Origin: Halovenus sp037080055
Lineage (GTDB): Archaea > Halobacteriota > Halobacteria > Halobacteriales > Haloarculaceae
Assembly: GCF_037080055.1 (NCBI RefSeq)
Contig: NZ_JBAOJI010000001.1
Coordinates: 806,001 to 870,000, forward strand
DNA length: 64,000 bases
Reading direction: 5' to 3'
The notes under the pieces are model-generated. The model did no database searches. It saw nothing but the letters and a program-made list of their open reading frames with translations, and had not been told where the DNA came from. Positions 16,353 through 24,374 of this stretch are shown in pieces. Position numbers and translations under genes: made by a program. Positions within the stretch are counted from its first letter, which is position 1, and every line of letters starts with the position of its first letter.

Positions 16353-16673
16353 TTAGTTGTATTCTCTCCAGCGGTAGCCACACTGTTTGCACTTGAAAAA
16401 TCGCGTCGGCGGTTCGTCTGCTGCGCCGGTCTGTTTGATCGTGTACCACGCTTCGCCGTGGCCGCACTCCTCGCAAGTCACATCGTCGGCGGTCGGTTTG
16501 CCCTCAAAGTTCGCGTCTTCTTCGGTCTCGATCAGTTCGTCACCGGATTGTTCGGTCGTCGTGACGAAATCCTCGTCGTCGACCGTCTGTTCGGCACTCT
16601 CCCCACAACTGGTGCAGACCATCACACCGTCCTCTTTTTTCATCATCGAACCGCAGTCGTCGCAAAATTGCAT
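16353..16673 (-). CDS. tfs: Transcription factor S (TFS, RNA polymerase cleavage factor)
   Basis: This 106-residue protein is the archaeal TFIIS-like factor that restarts backtracked RNA polymerase by RNA cleavage. The N-terminal zinc ribbon is CDDC and CTSC (residues 4-7 and 20-23). The C-terminal ribbon is CEEC and CKQC, with the W-x-x-x-Q-T-x-x-A-D-E-P-x-T pattern containing the acidic D-E pair that reaches the polymerase active site. The end (YRWREYN) is complete. Its 3' end faces the integrated element at 12.28-16.39 kb, and the last codons appear to have been resupplied by that element. I start at the ATG 16671-16673, directly before the zinc ribbon. Confidence 0.95.
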   Translation of the reverse strand: MQFCDDCGSMMKKEDGVMVCTSCGESAEQTVDDEDFVTTTEQSGDELIETEEDANFEGKPTADDVTCEECGHGEAWYTIKQTGAADEPPTRFFKCKQCGYRWREYN

Positions 16674-16771
16674 GGTATCACTGTATTCGGAGTGACGGTC
16701 CAATCAATCTTTCCTGTCGCTGATGGAGTGCGTTTTCTGGAGGTGAAACAGGAATCAGCGCCAGTACGAAC

Positions 16772-17041
16772 AACCAGAAAGCCCCGGTGTGCTACGCTCC
16801 CGCGACTCGCTGCGCGCTGTAGGTGTTTGCGTCACCGGGAGACACCGTCTCCCGAGGCCGCGGCGAAGCCGCGACCGTCGGGGTTCGCGTAGCCAGGGCG
16901 ACGGCACAGCCGTCGCCTTGTAACGTGGCGGCGAAGCCGCCACGCTTGCCGCCCCTTTCAGTCCCACCCTGTGGCTTGTGTCGCAGGCCACCGTGGGCAG
17001 GACTGAAAGGGGCGGGTCAAGTGGCCCGGGGCTTTCTGGTT
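16772..17041. repeat. MITE-like palindromic repeat, copy 1
   Basis: The 270-base unit has perfect 16-base terminal inverted repeats (AACCAGAAAGCCCCGG at 16772-16787, its complement at 17026-17041) and three internal palindromic modules: a GCTACGC / GCGTAGC module, GGCGACGG and GTGGCGGC hairpins, and a CCCCTTTCAGTCC...GGACTGAAAGGGG module. A second unit at 58149-58388 shares the ends and two of the modules in another order. No protein is encoded by it, although open frames cross it. It could be a non-autonomous transposable element or a structured RNA element of unknown role. The rest of 16674-17097 shows nothing else. Confidence 0.7.
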
Positions 17042-17097
17042 CCCTGAGACCAACCACTACCACTCGACGAAGAGTTGTTATAATCTCTTCAAACAAC

Positions 17098-17856
17098 TCA
17101 CGCGTCGCCAAATCCATCGTCGTCTTCGAGTTCTTCGCGTTCGGTGACGATAGGGCAGTCGACGACCCGGACCGTGTCCATGTCGAGGAATTCCACGATT
17201 TCGGTCCCTTCGTGGCCGCAGGACACGTCCGGCGGCGGCGAGAAGTGCTCGCACTGCTCACAGTAGCTGTGTTTCGAGACATCGGCGTAGGTGCGCTCCT
17301 GTGCGTCGCCGACCGAGCCCCGCGATTCCGCGCTCGCGAGTTGCTGCCAGACGACATCGGGATCGAGTTTGTCGACATCCATCTCGTCGAAGGCGTCCTC
17401 GAACGAGTCGAACGGATCACCCTCACGGCGACCCGCGTCCGACCGAAACTTCTCCTGCGTCGGATCCGCGTCCTCGCGCTGGCCGATATCGAACGCCATC
17501 TCTGCATCGTCGACTGGCTCCGCCGACGCTGCCGGAGAGTCGTCGTCCGCCGACGAGTGCTGTGGTTCGCTGTCGGTCTCGTCGGGCGCGAACAGCCCCC
17601 GCTCAACGAGAGACTCTTCACTCGTGTCTTGCTCGGTCTCCGGCCCCGGTTCTGCCGGATCCCGGGGGTCGGGCGCGCCCCGGAACTGCTCCGTTTCGGG
17701 TTCTCTTTGTCCAGAATCGGCCGCCTCGCCGCTGGACTCCGAATGGTCGCCCGGGGAGTCCTCGGACTCGTCGCCGAGTGTCTCGAAGGGGTCGCCGTCG
17801 CGGTCACCGACGGCGTCGTCGAGTTCCTCGAACGGATTCTCCTCGTCGTCGCTCAT
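17098..17856 (-). CDS. Acidic protein with C-terminal cysteine motif
   Basis: This 252-residue protein is mostly a disordered, highly acidic region (residues 1-160, rich in E, D, S, P) with short repeats of the type DPFE/DPFDS. The conserved-looking part is C-terminal: a helix (DKLDPDVVWQQLASAE) and a cysteine set (YCEQCEHFSPPPDVSCGHEG, then VVDCPIV) that probably binds zinc. Its ATG overlaps the stop of the RHH/coiled-coil protein gene by four bases, so the two are made together. I do not recognise a named family. The layout suggests an adaptor or regulatory protein whose C-terminal domain binds a partner. Confidence 0.75.
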   Translation of the reverse strand: MSDDEENPFEELDDAVGDRDGDPFETLGDESEDSPGDHSESSGEAADSGQREPETEQFRGAPDPRDPAEPGPETEQDTSEESLVERGLFAPDETDSEPQHSSADDDSPAASAEPVDDAEMAFDIGQREDADPTQEKFRSDAGRREGDPFDSFEDAFDEMDVDKLDPDVVWQQLASAESRGSVGDAQERTYADVSKHSYCEQCEHFSPPPDVSCGHEGTEIVEFLDMDTVRVVDCPIVTEREELEDDDGFGDA

Positions 17857-18728
17857 GCCCGGTCACCGGATTCCAGTTGGGCGGCAGTCAAAAGCGTCGG
17901 ACTGCCGAACCAGCCACTGGCCGGTTCGACGTTCGTCACCGTCGCATTGCAGTGAGGGCACTCCGGATCGGTCAACAGCGACAGCGTCACGCCTTCGCCG
18001 CAGTTCTCGCAGTCGGCCCGCTCGATATCCGCCTTCGCGGCTGCGCGTTTGATCCGCTCGACGGCTTCGAGTCCGCCGGTCGACTCCTGGGCCTCCCGCA
18101 GGTCGCTGACGACCCACGCGACAGTCTGGAGTCGGTCCTGCATCTCCTCGACCCGGCCGCCGATATCGGTGATCGTTTTCTCTTGTTCGGGGACTGTCTC
18201 GGCAAACTCGGTCTGGAGCTCGTCGAGTTCCGCTTCGAGCTCTGTCAGTGTGCGCTGAATCTCCGGGATCGATTGCAACTGATCGTGAGTGTGATCTTTC
18301 GGCGCTTTTGCGTCGGTCTCCTTTTTAATCTGGATGACACGCTCGCGAACGTCGTCGATTTTCTCGTCGAACTCCGACTCGACGGAGTCGATTCGCTTCG
18401 AGAGCTGTCGTTGAACCGAATTGGTCGCCTCCGAGAGCTGATCGGTCAGCGCCTGATCGACAGCCTGTTCGATGCGACTGTCGAGTTGGGCCGAAAGTTG
18501 TTCGTCGAGCTGTGAGCGGACGGCGTCAGCGATTTCCTCGTGGTCCATCAGCACGTCGCCGCCAGGGTGGCCGTCGCCGTCGGCGGCCATCCGGTAGGAG
18601 GCCAGTAGCTGAACCAGAAGCTCCTCACGGTCGATCTCCGCCGCAGAAGCCTGCTGGTCGAGCCACTCGTCGAGGTCGGCCGGCAACGTAATCGACACCG
18701 TCCGCTCGCCGCTCGACTCGCTCGCCAT
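17853..18728 (-). CDS. RHH / coiled-coil / zinc-ribbon protein
   Basis: This 291-residue protein has three parts. Residues 8-50 are a ribbon-helix-helix-like DNA-binding unit (TVSITLPADLDEWLDQQASA). Residues 60-225 are a long heptad-rich helical region with two predicted coiled coils (around QLSKRIDSVESEFDEKIDDV and LTELEAELDELQTEF). Residues 236-262 are a zinc ribbon (CENC and CPHC). An RHH domain joined to a long coiled coil and a zinc ribbon suggests an architectural or signalling DNA-binding protein. It is coupled to the acidic protein gene downstream and lies 80 bases from the RAD55-like gene on the same strand. No named function is known to me. Confidence 0.75.
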   Translation of the reverse strand: MASESSGERTVSITLPADLDEWLDQQASAAEIDREELLVQLLASYRMAADGDGHPGGDVLMDHEEIADAVRSQLDEQLSAQLDSRIEQAVDQALTDQLSEATNSVQRQLSKRIDSVESEFDEKIDDVRERVIQIKKETDAKAPKDHTHDQLQSIPEIQRTLTELEAELDELQTEFAETVPEQEKTITDIGGRVEEMQDRLQTVAWVVSDLREAQESTGGLEAVERIKRAAAKADIERADCENCGEGVTLSLLTDPECPHCNATVTNVEPASGWFGSPTLLTAAQLESGDRA

Positions 18729-18809
18729 ACCCGGTTGTTTCTCGACTGGATAGTTAAGCGTTTGCCGCCAGTTTCAGTTTCCGAAAGTATCCGTCGTGCG
18801 AAAGATTGG

Positions 18810-19655
18810 CTATCGGATCTTGCGAACGTCGCTGATGTCGAAGCCGGCGTCGCCAAAATCAGTCTCGAATTTGACGATGTTCTCAGCTTCGATCTGTGAG
18901 AGCACGCCGCGGAAGTTCTTGACCACCAGCGTCCGCGCGCGGTTCGAGCCGCCTGTCTCCCACTCGAATTTCAGCGTCCCGCTGCAGGCGTCGATCAGTT
19001 GCCCCTGCTGGGTGTCGGTCAGCGTCTCGTGGTTGACGTGGAGCAAGATGAGTCCGCCCCAGCTATGACTGGCCTTCTCCAGTCCCTTGACGATGTAGCT
19101 CACGTCCGACCAACTCATCCCGTCCTCGTCGTCAACCGTACTGACCAGATCCGACAGCGAGTCGATGATGACGACGTTGCCCGGCGCGCGGTCGTTGAGT
19201 GTGTCACCGAGCGCGCTCAACAGTCCCTGTCGATCCTCGTGACGCTTCCGAAGACTCGTAATATCTGTCGTCTCCTCGGCGTACCAGTCACGGGGCACCG
19301 GACTGACGTGGAAGAAATTTTTCGAGAGTGAGGTGAACTCGACGGGTTCGAGTCCCGAATCCGCAATCTCGTCGTCCATCGTCATCGCAATCTCGTTGCG
19401 AAGTTGGTCTTCCTCGGAAGTGAACGAGACGTAGTGAATCTCCTCGGGAAGTGTTGCGTTGTCCGACAGATCCCCGTAGTGGAGGTCGAATATATCGTCT
19501 TCTTTGTGTGCGAGACCGTTCATGACTGCCGTCGTGAACATGAATTCTCGGGCACCGGCCCCGGCCTCGCCGGAGAGAAGGACGACACTGCCCCGCGGTG
19601 CGCCCCCGCCGATCGTGTTGTCGAGGCGAGTGATTCCGAATGGTAGCCGCTGCAT
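18810..19655 (-). CDS. RAD55/KaiC-like protein with degenerate P-loop
   Basis: This 281-residue protein has the RecA-superfamily layout of the haloarchaeal RAD55/KaiC group: start MQRLPFGITRLDNTIGGGAPRGSVV, then the P-loop position, a Walker B strand VVIIDSLSDLV near residue 152, and the distal HVNHETL strand. The P-loop reads GEAGAGAR (residues 29-36) and so lacks the lysine and serine/threonine of a working Walker A. It is therefore probably unable to hydrolyse ATP and may act as a sensor or scaffold. It stands in a same-strand group with the RHH/coiled-coil and acidic proteins and has a short A/T-rich upstream region shared with the divergent permease gene. Confidence 0.82.
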   Translation of the reverse strand: MQRLPFGITRLDNTIGGGAPRGSVVLLSGEAGAGAREFMFTTAVMNGLAHKEDDIFDLHYGDLSDNATLPEEIHYVSFTSEEDQLRNEIAMTMDDEIADSGLEPVEFTSLSKNFFHVSPVPRDWYAEETTDITSLRKRHEDRQGLLSALGDTLNDRAPGNVVIIDSLSDLVSTVDDEDGMSWSDVSYIVKGLEKASHSWGGLILLHVNHETLTDTQQGQLIDACSGTLKFEWETGGSNRARTLVVKNFRGVLSQIEAENIVKFETDFGDAGFDISDVRKIR

Positions 19656-19742
19656 ATACCCCTCTCAGGACGGCCCGCGGTAAAAAGCACAGGGCACGAG
19701 AAACAACGTTTATCCCGGCCTGCTAGATACAGCAAAGCAGCA

Positions 19743-21398
19743 ATGGGTGAGTCACGCGGCGAAGCAGCCGAGGAACGCGCCGTCAGGACAGACGGCGGGT
19801 CAGAGACAGCTACTGAGTCATCCCCTGTCGTAGATGGCTCAGCAGAAACCGTCGAGTACGGAATGGACGACAAGCCGCCGATCGAGCGGTCGATCCTGCT
19901 CGGCTTCCAGCACTATCTGACGATGATCGGGTCGAACATCGCGGTCCCGCTCGTCCTCGCAGCGGCGATGGGCATGCCAGCCGACGCGACAGCACGACTC
20001 GTCGGGACCTTCTTCGTCGTCTCGGGCGTCGCGACGCTCGCACAGACGACGATCGGTAATCGCTACCCGTTGGTTCAGGGGGCGAGCTTTGCGATTCTCG
20101 CCCCAGCACTGGCGATCATCGGCGTCCTCCAGGCCAGCGGCGCGGGCTGGGAGACGATGATCGTCGAGTTACAGGGTGCGATGATCGTTGCCGGCATCGC
20201 ACAGGTTGCGATCGGCTATCTCGGGCTGTTCGGACGGCTCAAGCGATTTTTGAGTCCCGTCGTCATCGCGCCGGTCATCGCGCTCGTCGGGCTGGCGCTG
20301 TTCGACGTGCCACAGATCACGAATCCCGAAACGCAGAGCATCTGGCTGTTTTTGCTGACACTTGTGCTCATTATCGGCTGCTCACAGTACCTTGACAGAT
20401 ACAGCAACGTCCTGCGACTGTATCCAGTGTTGATCGGGCTGGCGGGCGCGTGGCTGCTCGCTGCGGGACTGTCGGTTGGCGGCGTCATCGAGAGTGGGTC
20501 CAGTGCCTACGTCGACCTCACCGGCGTCAGCGAGGCGTCGATCATCCAGCCCATCGTCCCCTTCCAGTGGGGCACGCCGCAGTTCACCTCCTCGTTCGTC
20601 ATCGGCATCTTCGCCGGCGTGCTCGCGTCGATGGTCGAAAGCTTCGGCGACTACTACGCGGTGGCCCGGATCTCCGATGAGAAGGCACCGAGCGGCAAGC
20701 GAATCAACCACGGGCTGGCGATGGAAGGCTTCGGCAACATCTTCGCCGGCATCATGGGCACCGGCAACGGCTCGACATCCTACTCGGAGAATATCGGCGC
20801 AATCGGCATCACCGGTGTCGCCTCCCGATTCGTCGTACAGGTCGGCGCTGTCGTGATGCTCATCGCCGGCTTCGTCGGCTTCGTCGGGGCGATTGTGACG
20901 ACCATCCCCGATCCCATCGTCGGCGGCCTGTTCGTCGTGATGTTTGCCCAGATCATCGGGATCGGCCTCTCACAGTTGCAGTACGTCGATCTCAACCAGA
21001 ACCGGAACGTCTTCATCATCGGCATCACGCTGCTCAGCGGCCTCTCGATTCCCTCGCTGGTCGGAAACTTCGCTGGCGGTGAGGGCGCAGCAGCGATCGA
21101 ATCGGCACTCGCTGGCGTGGCAGTGCTCGGGCCGGCCCTGGAAGCAGTCGGGGAGATTGCCTATCTCGGCGCCGTCTTCGGGCTCGAACCGATCGCACAG
21201 ATCCTGTTCGTCATCGGAACGACTGGGATTGCGGTCGGTGGCATCGTCGGCTTCGTACTCGATCTGACGATTCCCGGCTCCAGAAAGAGCCGCGGGCTGA
21301 CTGAATGGGAGGATATCACGGAAGGCGACAACGAGTTTTTGGCCTTCCACGAGCGGTTCGGGTCGTCCGAACCAGAGCCAGAACCGAGTGACGACTGA
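19743..21398 (+). CDS. Nucleobase (uracil/xanthine) permease, NCS2 family
   Basis: This 551-residue permease has about 14 membrane segments and imports uracil or xanthine with a cation. After a 45-residue polar N-terminus, the NCS2 pattern begins at LLGFQHYLTMIGSNIAVPL. The substrate-site region ESFGDYYAVARIS (about 295-307), with its conserved acid and glutamine-like neighbours, and the GMGNGSTS-type loop (GTGNGSTSYSENIG, about 342-355) are typical. The C-terminal 40 residues are cytoplasmic and acidic. The start is not certain because the N-terminus is variable. It is transcribed away from the RAD55-like gene, with no purine or pyrimidine genes beside it. Confidence 0.92.
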   Translation: MGESRGEAAEERAVRTDGGSETATESSPVVDGSAETVEYGMDDKPPIERSILLGFQHYLTMIGSNIAVPLVLAAAMGMPADATARLVGTFFVVSGVATLAQTTIGNRYPLVQGASFAILAPALAIIGVLQASGAGWETMIVELQGAMIVAGIAQVAIGYLGLFGRLKRFLSPVVIAPVIALVGLALFDVPQITNPETQSIWLFLLTLVLIIGCSQYLDRYSNVLRLYPVLIGLAGAWLLAAGLSVGGVIESGSSAYVDLTGVSEASIIQPIVPFQWGTPQFTSSFVIGIFAGVLASMVESFGDYYAVARISDEKAPSGKRINHGLAMEGFGNIFAGIMGTGNGSTSYSENIGAIGITGVASRFVVQVGAVVMLIAGFVGFVGAIVTTIPDPIVGGLFVVMFAQIIGIGLSQLQYVDLNQNRNVFIIGITLLSGLSIPSLVGNFAGGEGAAAIESALAGVAVLGPALEAVGEIAYLGAVFGLEPIAQILFVIGTTGIAVGGIVGFVLDLTIPGSRKSRGLTEWEDITEGDNEFLAFHERFGSSEPEPEPSDD

Positions 21399-21401
21399 CC
21401 G

Positions 21402-22373
21402 TCAGGATTCCCGGACGGTCGCCCCCGAATCGCTCGGAGCCACGACCCGAACCGTGCCGTCGAGGCCGAACTCGTCCAGTGCATCGCTGCCTGCGGTTTT
21501 CGCGCTCTCGGCGCGCTCGGCGTTGGTCACGCCGTAGACGGTCGGCCCCCACGAGGACTGGCCGGTCCCCAGGACTGCTGGACTCGAATCGAGGGCGTCG
21601 ATGAGTTGTCCTGCTGGCGGGCGGTAGACGCCGCCCTGTTCGTCGGCGAACCACGCGCCGTTGAGCCGACCGAGTCGCGACACGGCAGTTCCGAAGGCGG
21701 ACAGATCACCCTCGACGACGGCCGGGAGCAGGCGGCGGGTCAGCAGCGTCGCGATATCGTCGGCGATGGAGCCATCGGCGCGCTCGACGATAGTTCGGAT
21801 GCTCTCGTCTTCTTCTTCGCCGCTGCGGCCCGGGGGCTCTTCTGGTGTGACGAGCAGGAATCGCCACGAGTCGGGGAGCGTCCACCGACCGAGCGGCTTC
21901 GGGACGGACCAGGAACCGGGACCTGGCGGGGCCGTCGTGAACCGCTCGGTTGGATGGCCCACGTCGACGACGAAGCCGCCGGACTCGAAGGTCGCGACAC
22001 CGACGCCGCTGCGCCCGCCGCGGCCGAGTTGTGGGGCGAGTTCGCGCGGATCGACCGATTTCCCGTGAGCGCGAGCGATAGCGACCAGCGCTGCGAGCGC
22101 GATCTGTGTGCCGCTGCCGAGGCCGACGTGGCGGTCGTACCCGTCAGTGAGTTCGACGGTCGCACCTTCGACGCCGAGGGCGTCGACGGCATTGTCGATG
22201 TACGAGCGCAACTCCTCGGGACACTCGATGGTCGTGGCCGGTTCGGCGCGGACCGTCAGCCGTGGCTCGGCCAGCCCGACGCCGACGCCGCCGTACAGGC
22301 GCTCGTGAGCCAGCGAGAGATTCTGAAAGCCGAAATGGAGCCGCGCCCCGGTCTCGACCGCAACGGTCGTCAT
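21402..22373 (-). CDS. Beta-ribofuranosylaminobenzene 5'-phosphate synthase-like protein
   Basis: This 323-residue protein matches the GHMP-kinase-fold beta-RFAP synthase family, which condenses 4-aminobenzoate with PRPP with loss of CO2 in methanopterin synthesis. The N-terminal ARLHFGFQNLS, the phosphate-binding loop VGLGSGTQIALA (about residues 102-113), RGGRSGVGVATFESGGFVVD (about 136-155) and the C-terminal GTGQSSWGPTVYG (about 265-277) are the family motifs. Haloarchaea are not known to make methanopterin, so the product may be another pterin or folate-like C1 carrier. The gene is alone between the permease and sufS, convergent with the former. Confidence 0.88.
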   Translation of the reverse strand: MTTVAVETGARLHFGFQNLSLAHERLYGGVGVGLAEPRLTVRAEPATTIECPEELRSYIDNAVDALGVEGATVELTDGYDRHVGLGSGTQIALAALVAIARAHGKSVDPRELAPQLGRGGRSGVGVATFESGGFVVDVGHPTERFTTAPPGPGSWSVPKPLGRWTLPDSWRFLLVTPEEPPGRSGEEEDESIRTIVERADGSIADDIATLLTRRLLPAVVEGDLSAFGTAVSRLGRLNGAWFADEQGGVYRPPAGQLIDALDSSPAVLGTGQSSWGPTVYGVTNAERAESAKTAGSDALDEFGLDGTVRVVAPSDSGATVRES

Positions 22374-22504
22374 GTCCCCCCGTTACGAGCCCCCAGCTAT
22401 GAAACCACCGAGACCCGACGGCGGACCCCTGATATGAGGGGTGCGGGAAAGTTTGTTTTTGGCAAACCGAAATAATGTTGTCTGTTCGTCCCCTTGTTCC
22501 GGTA

Positions 22505-23749
22505 ATGGCAACGACTGAGCCCGATATCCTCGATGTCGAGGCGATTCGCGCTGATTTTCCGATTCTCGAACGCGAGTTCGGAGACCAGCAGCTGGTCTAT
22601 CTCGACAACGCCGCGACGACACAGACACCCGATCAGGTGATCGACACCATTGCCGACTACTACCGGGAAACCAACGCTAACGTCCACCGCGGCCTCCACC
22701 AGCTCTCGCAGGAGGCTTCGATCGCTTACGAGCAAGCCCACGACCGCGTCGCCGAGTTCATCGGCGCCAGCGGCCGCGAAGAGATCGTCTTCACCAAAAA
22801 CACGACCGAGAGCATGAACACCGTCGCCTACGCCTGGGGACTGAACGAACTCGGCCCCGGCGACGAAGTGGTGCTGACGGAGATGGAACACCACGCCTCG
22901 CTCGTGACGTGGCAACAGATCGCGAAGCGAACCGGCGCGGAGGTCAAGTACATCCGCATCGACGAGGACGGCCGCCTCGACATGGACCACGCTCGCGAAC
23001 TGATCGGCCCCGATACGGCGATGGTCTCGGTCGTCCACGTCTCGAACGTTCTCGGCGTCGTCAACCCCATCGAGGAACTCGCCGAGATGGCCCACGACAA
23101 CGATGCCTACATCTTCGCCGACGGAGCACAGGCGGTGCCGAACCGCCCGGTCGACGTGGAAGCACTGGATGTGGACTTCTACGCCTTCTCGGGACACAAG
23201 ATGTGCGGGCCGACGGGCATCGGCGTTCTCTACGGGAAAGAGCACATTCTGGAGGAGATGGAGCCGTACCTCTACGGCGGAGACATGATCACGAAGGTCA
23301 CTTTCGAGGACTCGACGTGGAACGAACTCCCCTGGAAGTTCGAGGCCGGAACGCCGATCATCGCCGGCGGGATTGCGCTCGCAGAAGCAGTCGACTATCT
23401 CGAAGACATCGGGATGGAGAAGATCGAACGCCACGAGAACGAACTCGCCCAGTACGCCATGGAGCGGTTCAACGAGTTCGACGACATCGAAGTCTTCGGG
23501 CCGCCGGCGGGCGAGCACCGGGGCGGACTGGTCTCGTTCAACGTCGAGGGCGTCCACGCACACGACCTCTCGGAGATTCTCAACGACTACGCCGTGGCGG
23601 TCCGGGCCGGCGATCACTGTACCCAGCCGCTGCACGACAAACTCGGCGTCGCCGCGACGGCGCGAGCCTCCTTCTACATCTACAACACGAAGTCCGAAAT
23701 CGACACGCTCGTCGAGGCGCTAGACGACGCGCGCCAGCTATTCGCCTGA
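22505..23749 (+). CDS. sufS: Cysteine desulfurase SufS
   Basis: This 414-residue PLP enzyme removes sulfur from cysteine as a persulfide for iron-sulfur cluster assembly. The fold-I pattern is complete: YLDNAATTQTP near residue 33, the substrate-side NANVHRGLH near residues 59-67, the PLP lysine in SGHKMCGPTG near residue 229, and the catalytic cysteine in RAGDHCTQPLH near residue 369, which marks group II (SufS). No sufBCD gene lies within this window. The ATG at 22505 is used, 414 residues being the usual SufS length; the frame is open ten codons further upstream. An A/T box (AATAATG) about 35 bases upstream fits a short leader. Confidence 0.94.
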   Translation: MATTEPDILDVEAIRADFPILEREFGDQQLVYLDNAATTQTPDQVIDTIADYYRETNANVHRGLHQLSQEASIAYEQAHDRVAEFIGASGREEIVFTKNTTESMNTVAYAWGLNELGPGDEVVLTEMEHHASLVTWQQIAKRTGAEVKYIRIDEDGRLDMDHARELIGPDTAMVSVVHVSNVLGVVNPIEELAEMAHDNDAYIFADGAQAVPNRPVDVEALDVDFYAFSGHKMCGPTGIGVLYGKEHILEEMEPYLYGGDMITKVTFEDSTWNELPWKFEAGTPIIAGGIALAEAVDYLEDIGMEKIERHENELAQYAMERFNEFDDIEVFGPPAGEHRGGLVSFNVEGVHAHDLSEILNDYAVAVRAGDHCTQPLHDKLGVAATARASFYIYNTKSEIDTLVEALDDARQLFA

Positions 23750-23795
23750 GCAGGTAATCAGCAGTGTTATTTTTCGGCGGCCGGTGGGTGTTCTC

Positions 23796-24314
23796 ATGTC
23801 GGAGTGGCTGGTGGATATCGATCCGGAGTCGCTCGATCCCTTCAGAGTCGGGACCGTGCTGAGTTGTCTGGTGATCGGACTGAGCTATCTGCTCCCGTGG
23901 GCGACCGTCGACGGGATCGGACAGCGAATCGGCGACAGCGGCGGAATCGTCAACGTCAGCACGACGGTCCAGGGTTCGATTTCGCCGCGAGAGATCGCGC
24001 TCTTTCCGGAACTGGTCGTCGGCGTCGCCGTCGGGGCGGCGCTCGTCGCTGCCGTCCGGTGGACCATCTTCTGGCAGTTCGTCGTCGGTGTGCTGGGGCT
24101 GGGGGCTGGCTTCGTCGCGCTGATCGCGTGGGCCGTCGTCGACGCCGACGGGCAGAGCGAACTGGTCGAAGTCGGCCCCTACGCCGCGATTCCGTCTGCG
24201 TTCGAGCCCGCGACGGGGCTGTGGCTCGCCATCTTCGGCTCGCTTGGACTCATCGCCTGTGGCTTCGCCGCCGCTACCCGGAGATACGTCCGGCTCAAAG
24301 AACTCGACGAGTGA
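23796..24314 (+). CDS. Four-helix membrane protein of unknown function
   Basis: This 172-residue protein has four predicted membrane segments, around VLSCLVIGLSYLLPWATV, ELVVGVAVGAALVAAVRW, FWQFVVGVLGLGAGFVALIAW and GLWLAIFGSLGLIACGFAA. A long extracellular loop between the first two holds the polar region DGIGQRIGDSGG. I do not recognise a named family. It follows sufS by 46 bases on the same strand and may share its transcript, though the functional link is unclear. Confidence 0.7.
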   Translation: MSEWLVDIDPESLDPFRVGTVLSCLVIGLSYLLPWATVDGIGQRIGDSGGIVNVSTTVQGSISPREIALFPELVVGVAVGAALVAAVRWTIFWQFVVGVLGLGAGFVALIAWAVVDADGQSELVEVGPYAAIPSAFEPATGLWLAIFGSLGLIACGFAAATRRYVRLKELDE

Positions 24315-24374
24315 GCGGTTGTCTGGCCACGCGGGATCGAAACTGTTGATTATGGGCCACCGCTGAAACCAACC

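Larger units (their letters stand above)
12281..16395. mobile_element. Integrated plasmid- or virus-like element in the 3' end of tfs
   Basis: This region of about 4.1 kb is bounded by the two TTTGCACTTG sites in the diverged copies of the tfs 3' end. It contains a tyrosine integrase next to the left boundary, a winged-helix regulator, an HUH rolling-circle-type Rep, two small ORFs ahead of rep, and a long A/T-rich non-coding segment. Codon use is less G/C-biased than in the flanks. The gene set resembles small haloarchaeal plasmids and pleolipovirus-type proviruses, but no capsid, spike or ATPase gene is present, so it is closer to an integrative plasmid. The exact crossover within the boundary repeats is inferred. 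Confidence 0.72.

Noticed and set aside
16955..17020. CRISPR-like repeat (GACTGAAAGGGGC and complement)
   Set aside because: Only one inverted pair per locus and no regularly spaced direct repeats with spacers; it is a hairpin of the MITE-like unit.
16755..17807. Frame crossing the palindromic repeat and the acidic protein gene
   Set aside because: Most of it is antisense-like translation of the repeat and of the acidic gene in another frame, with low complexity only.
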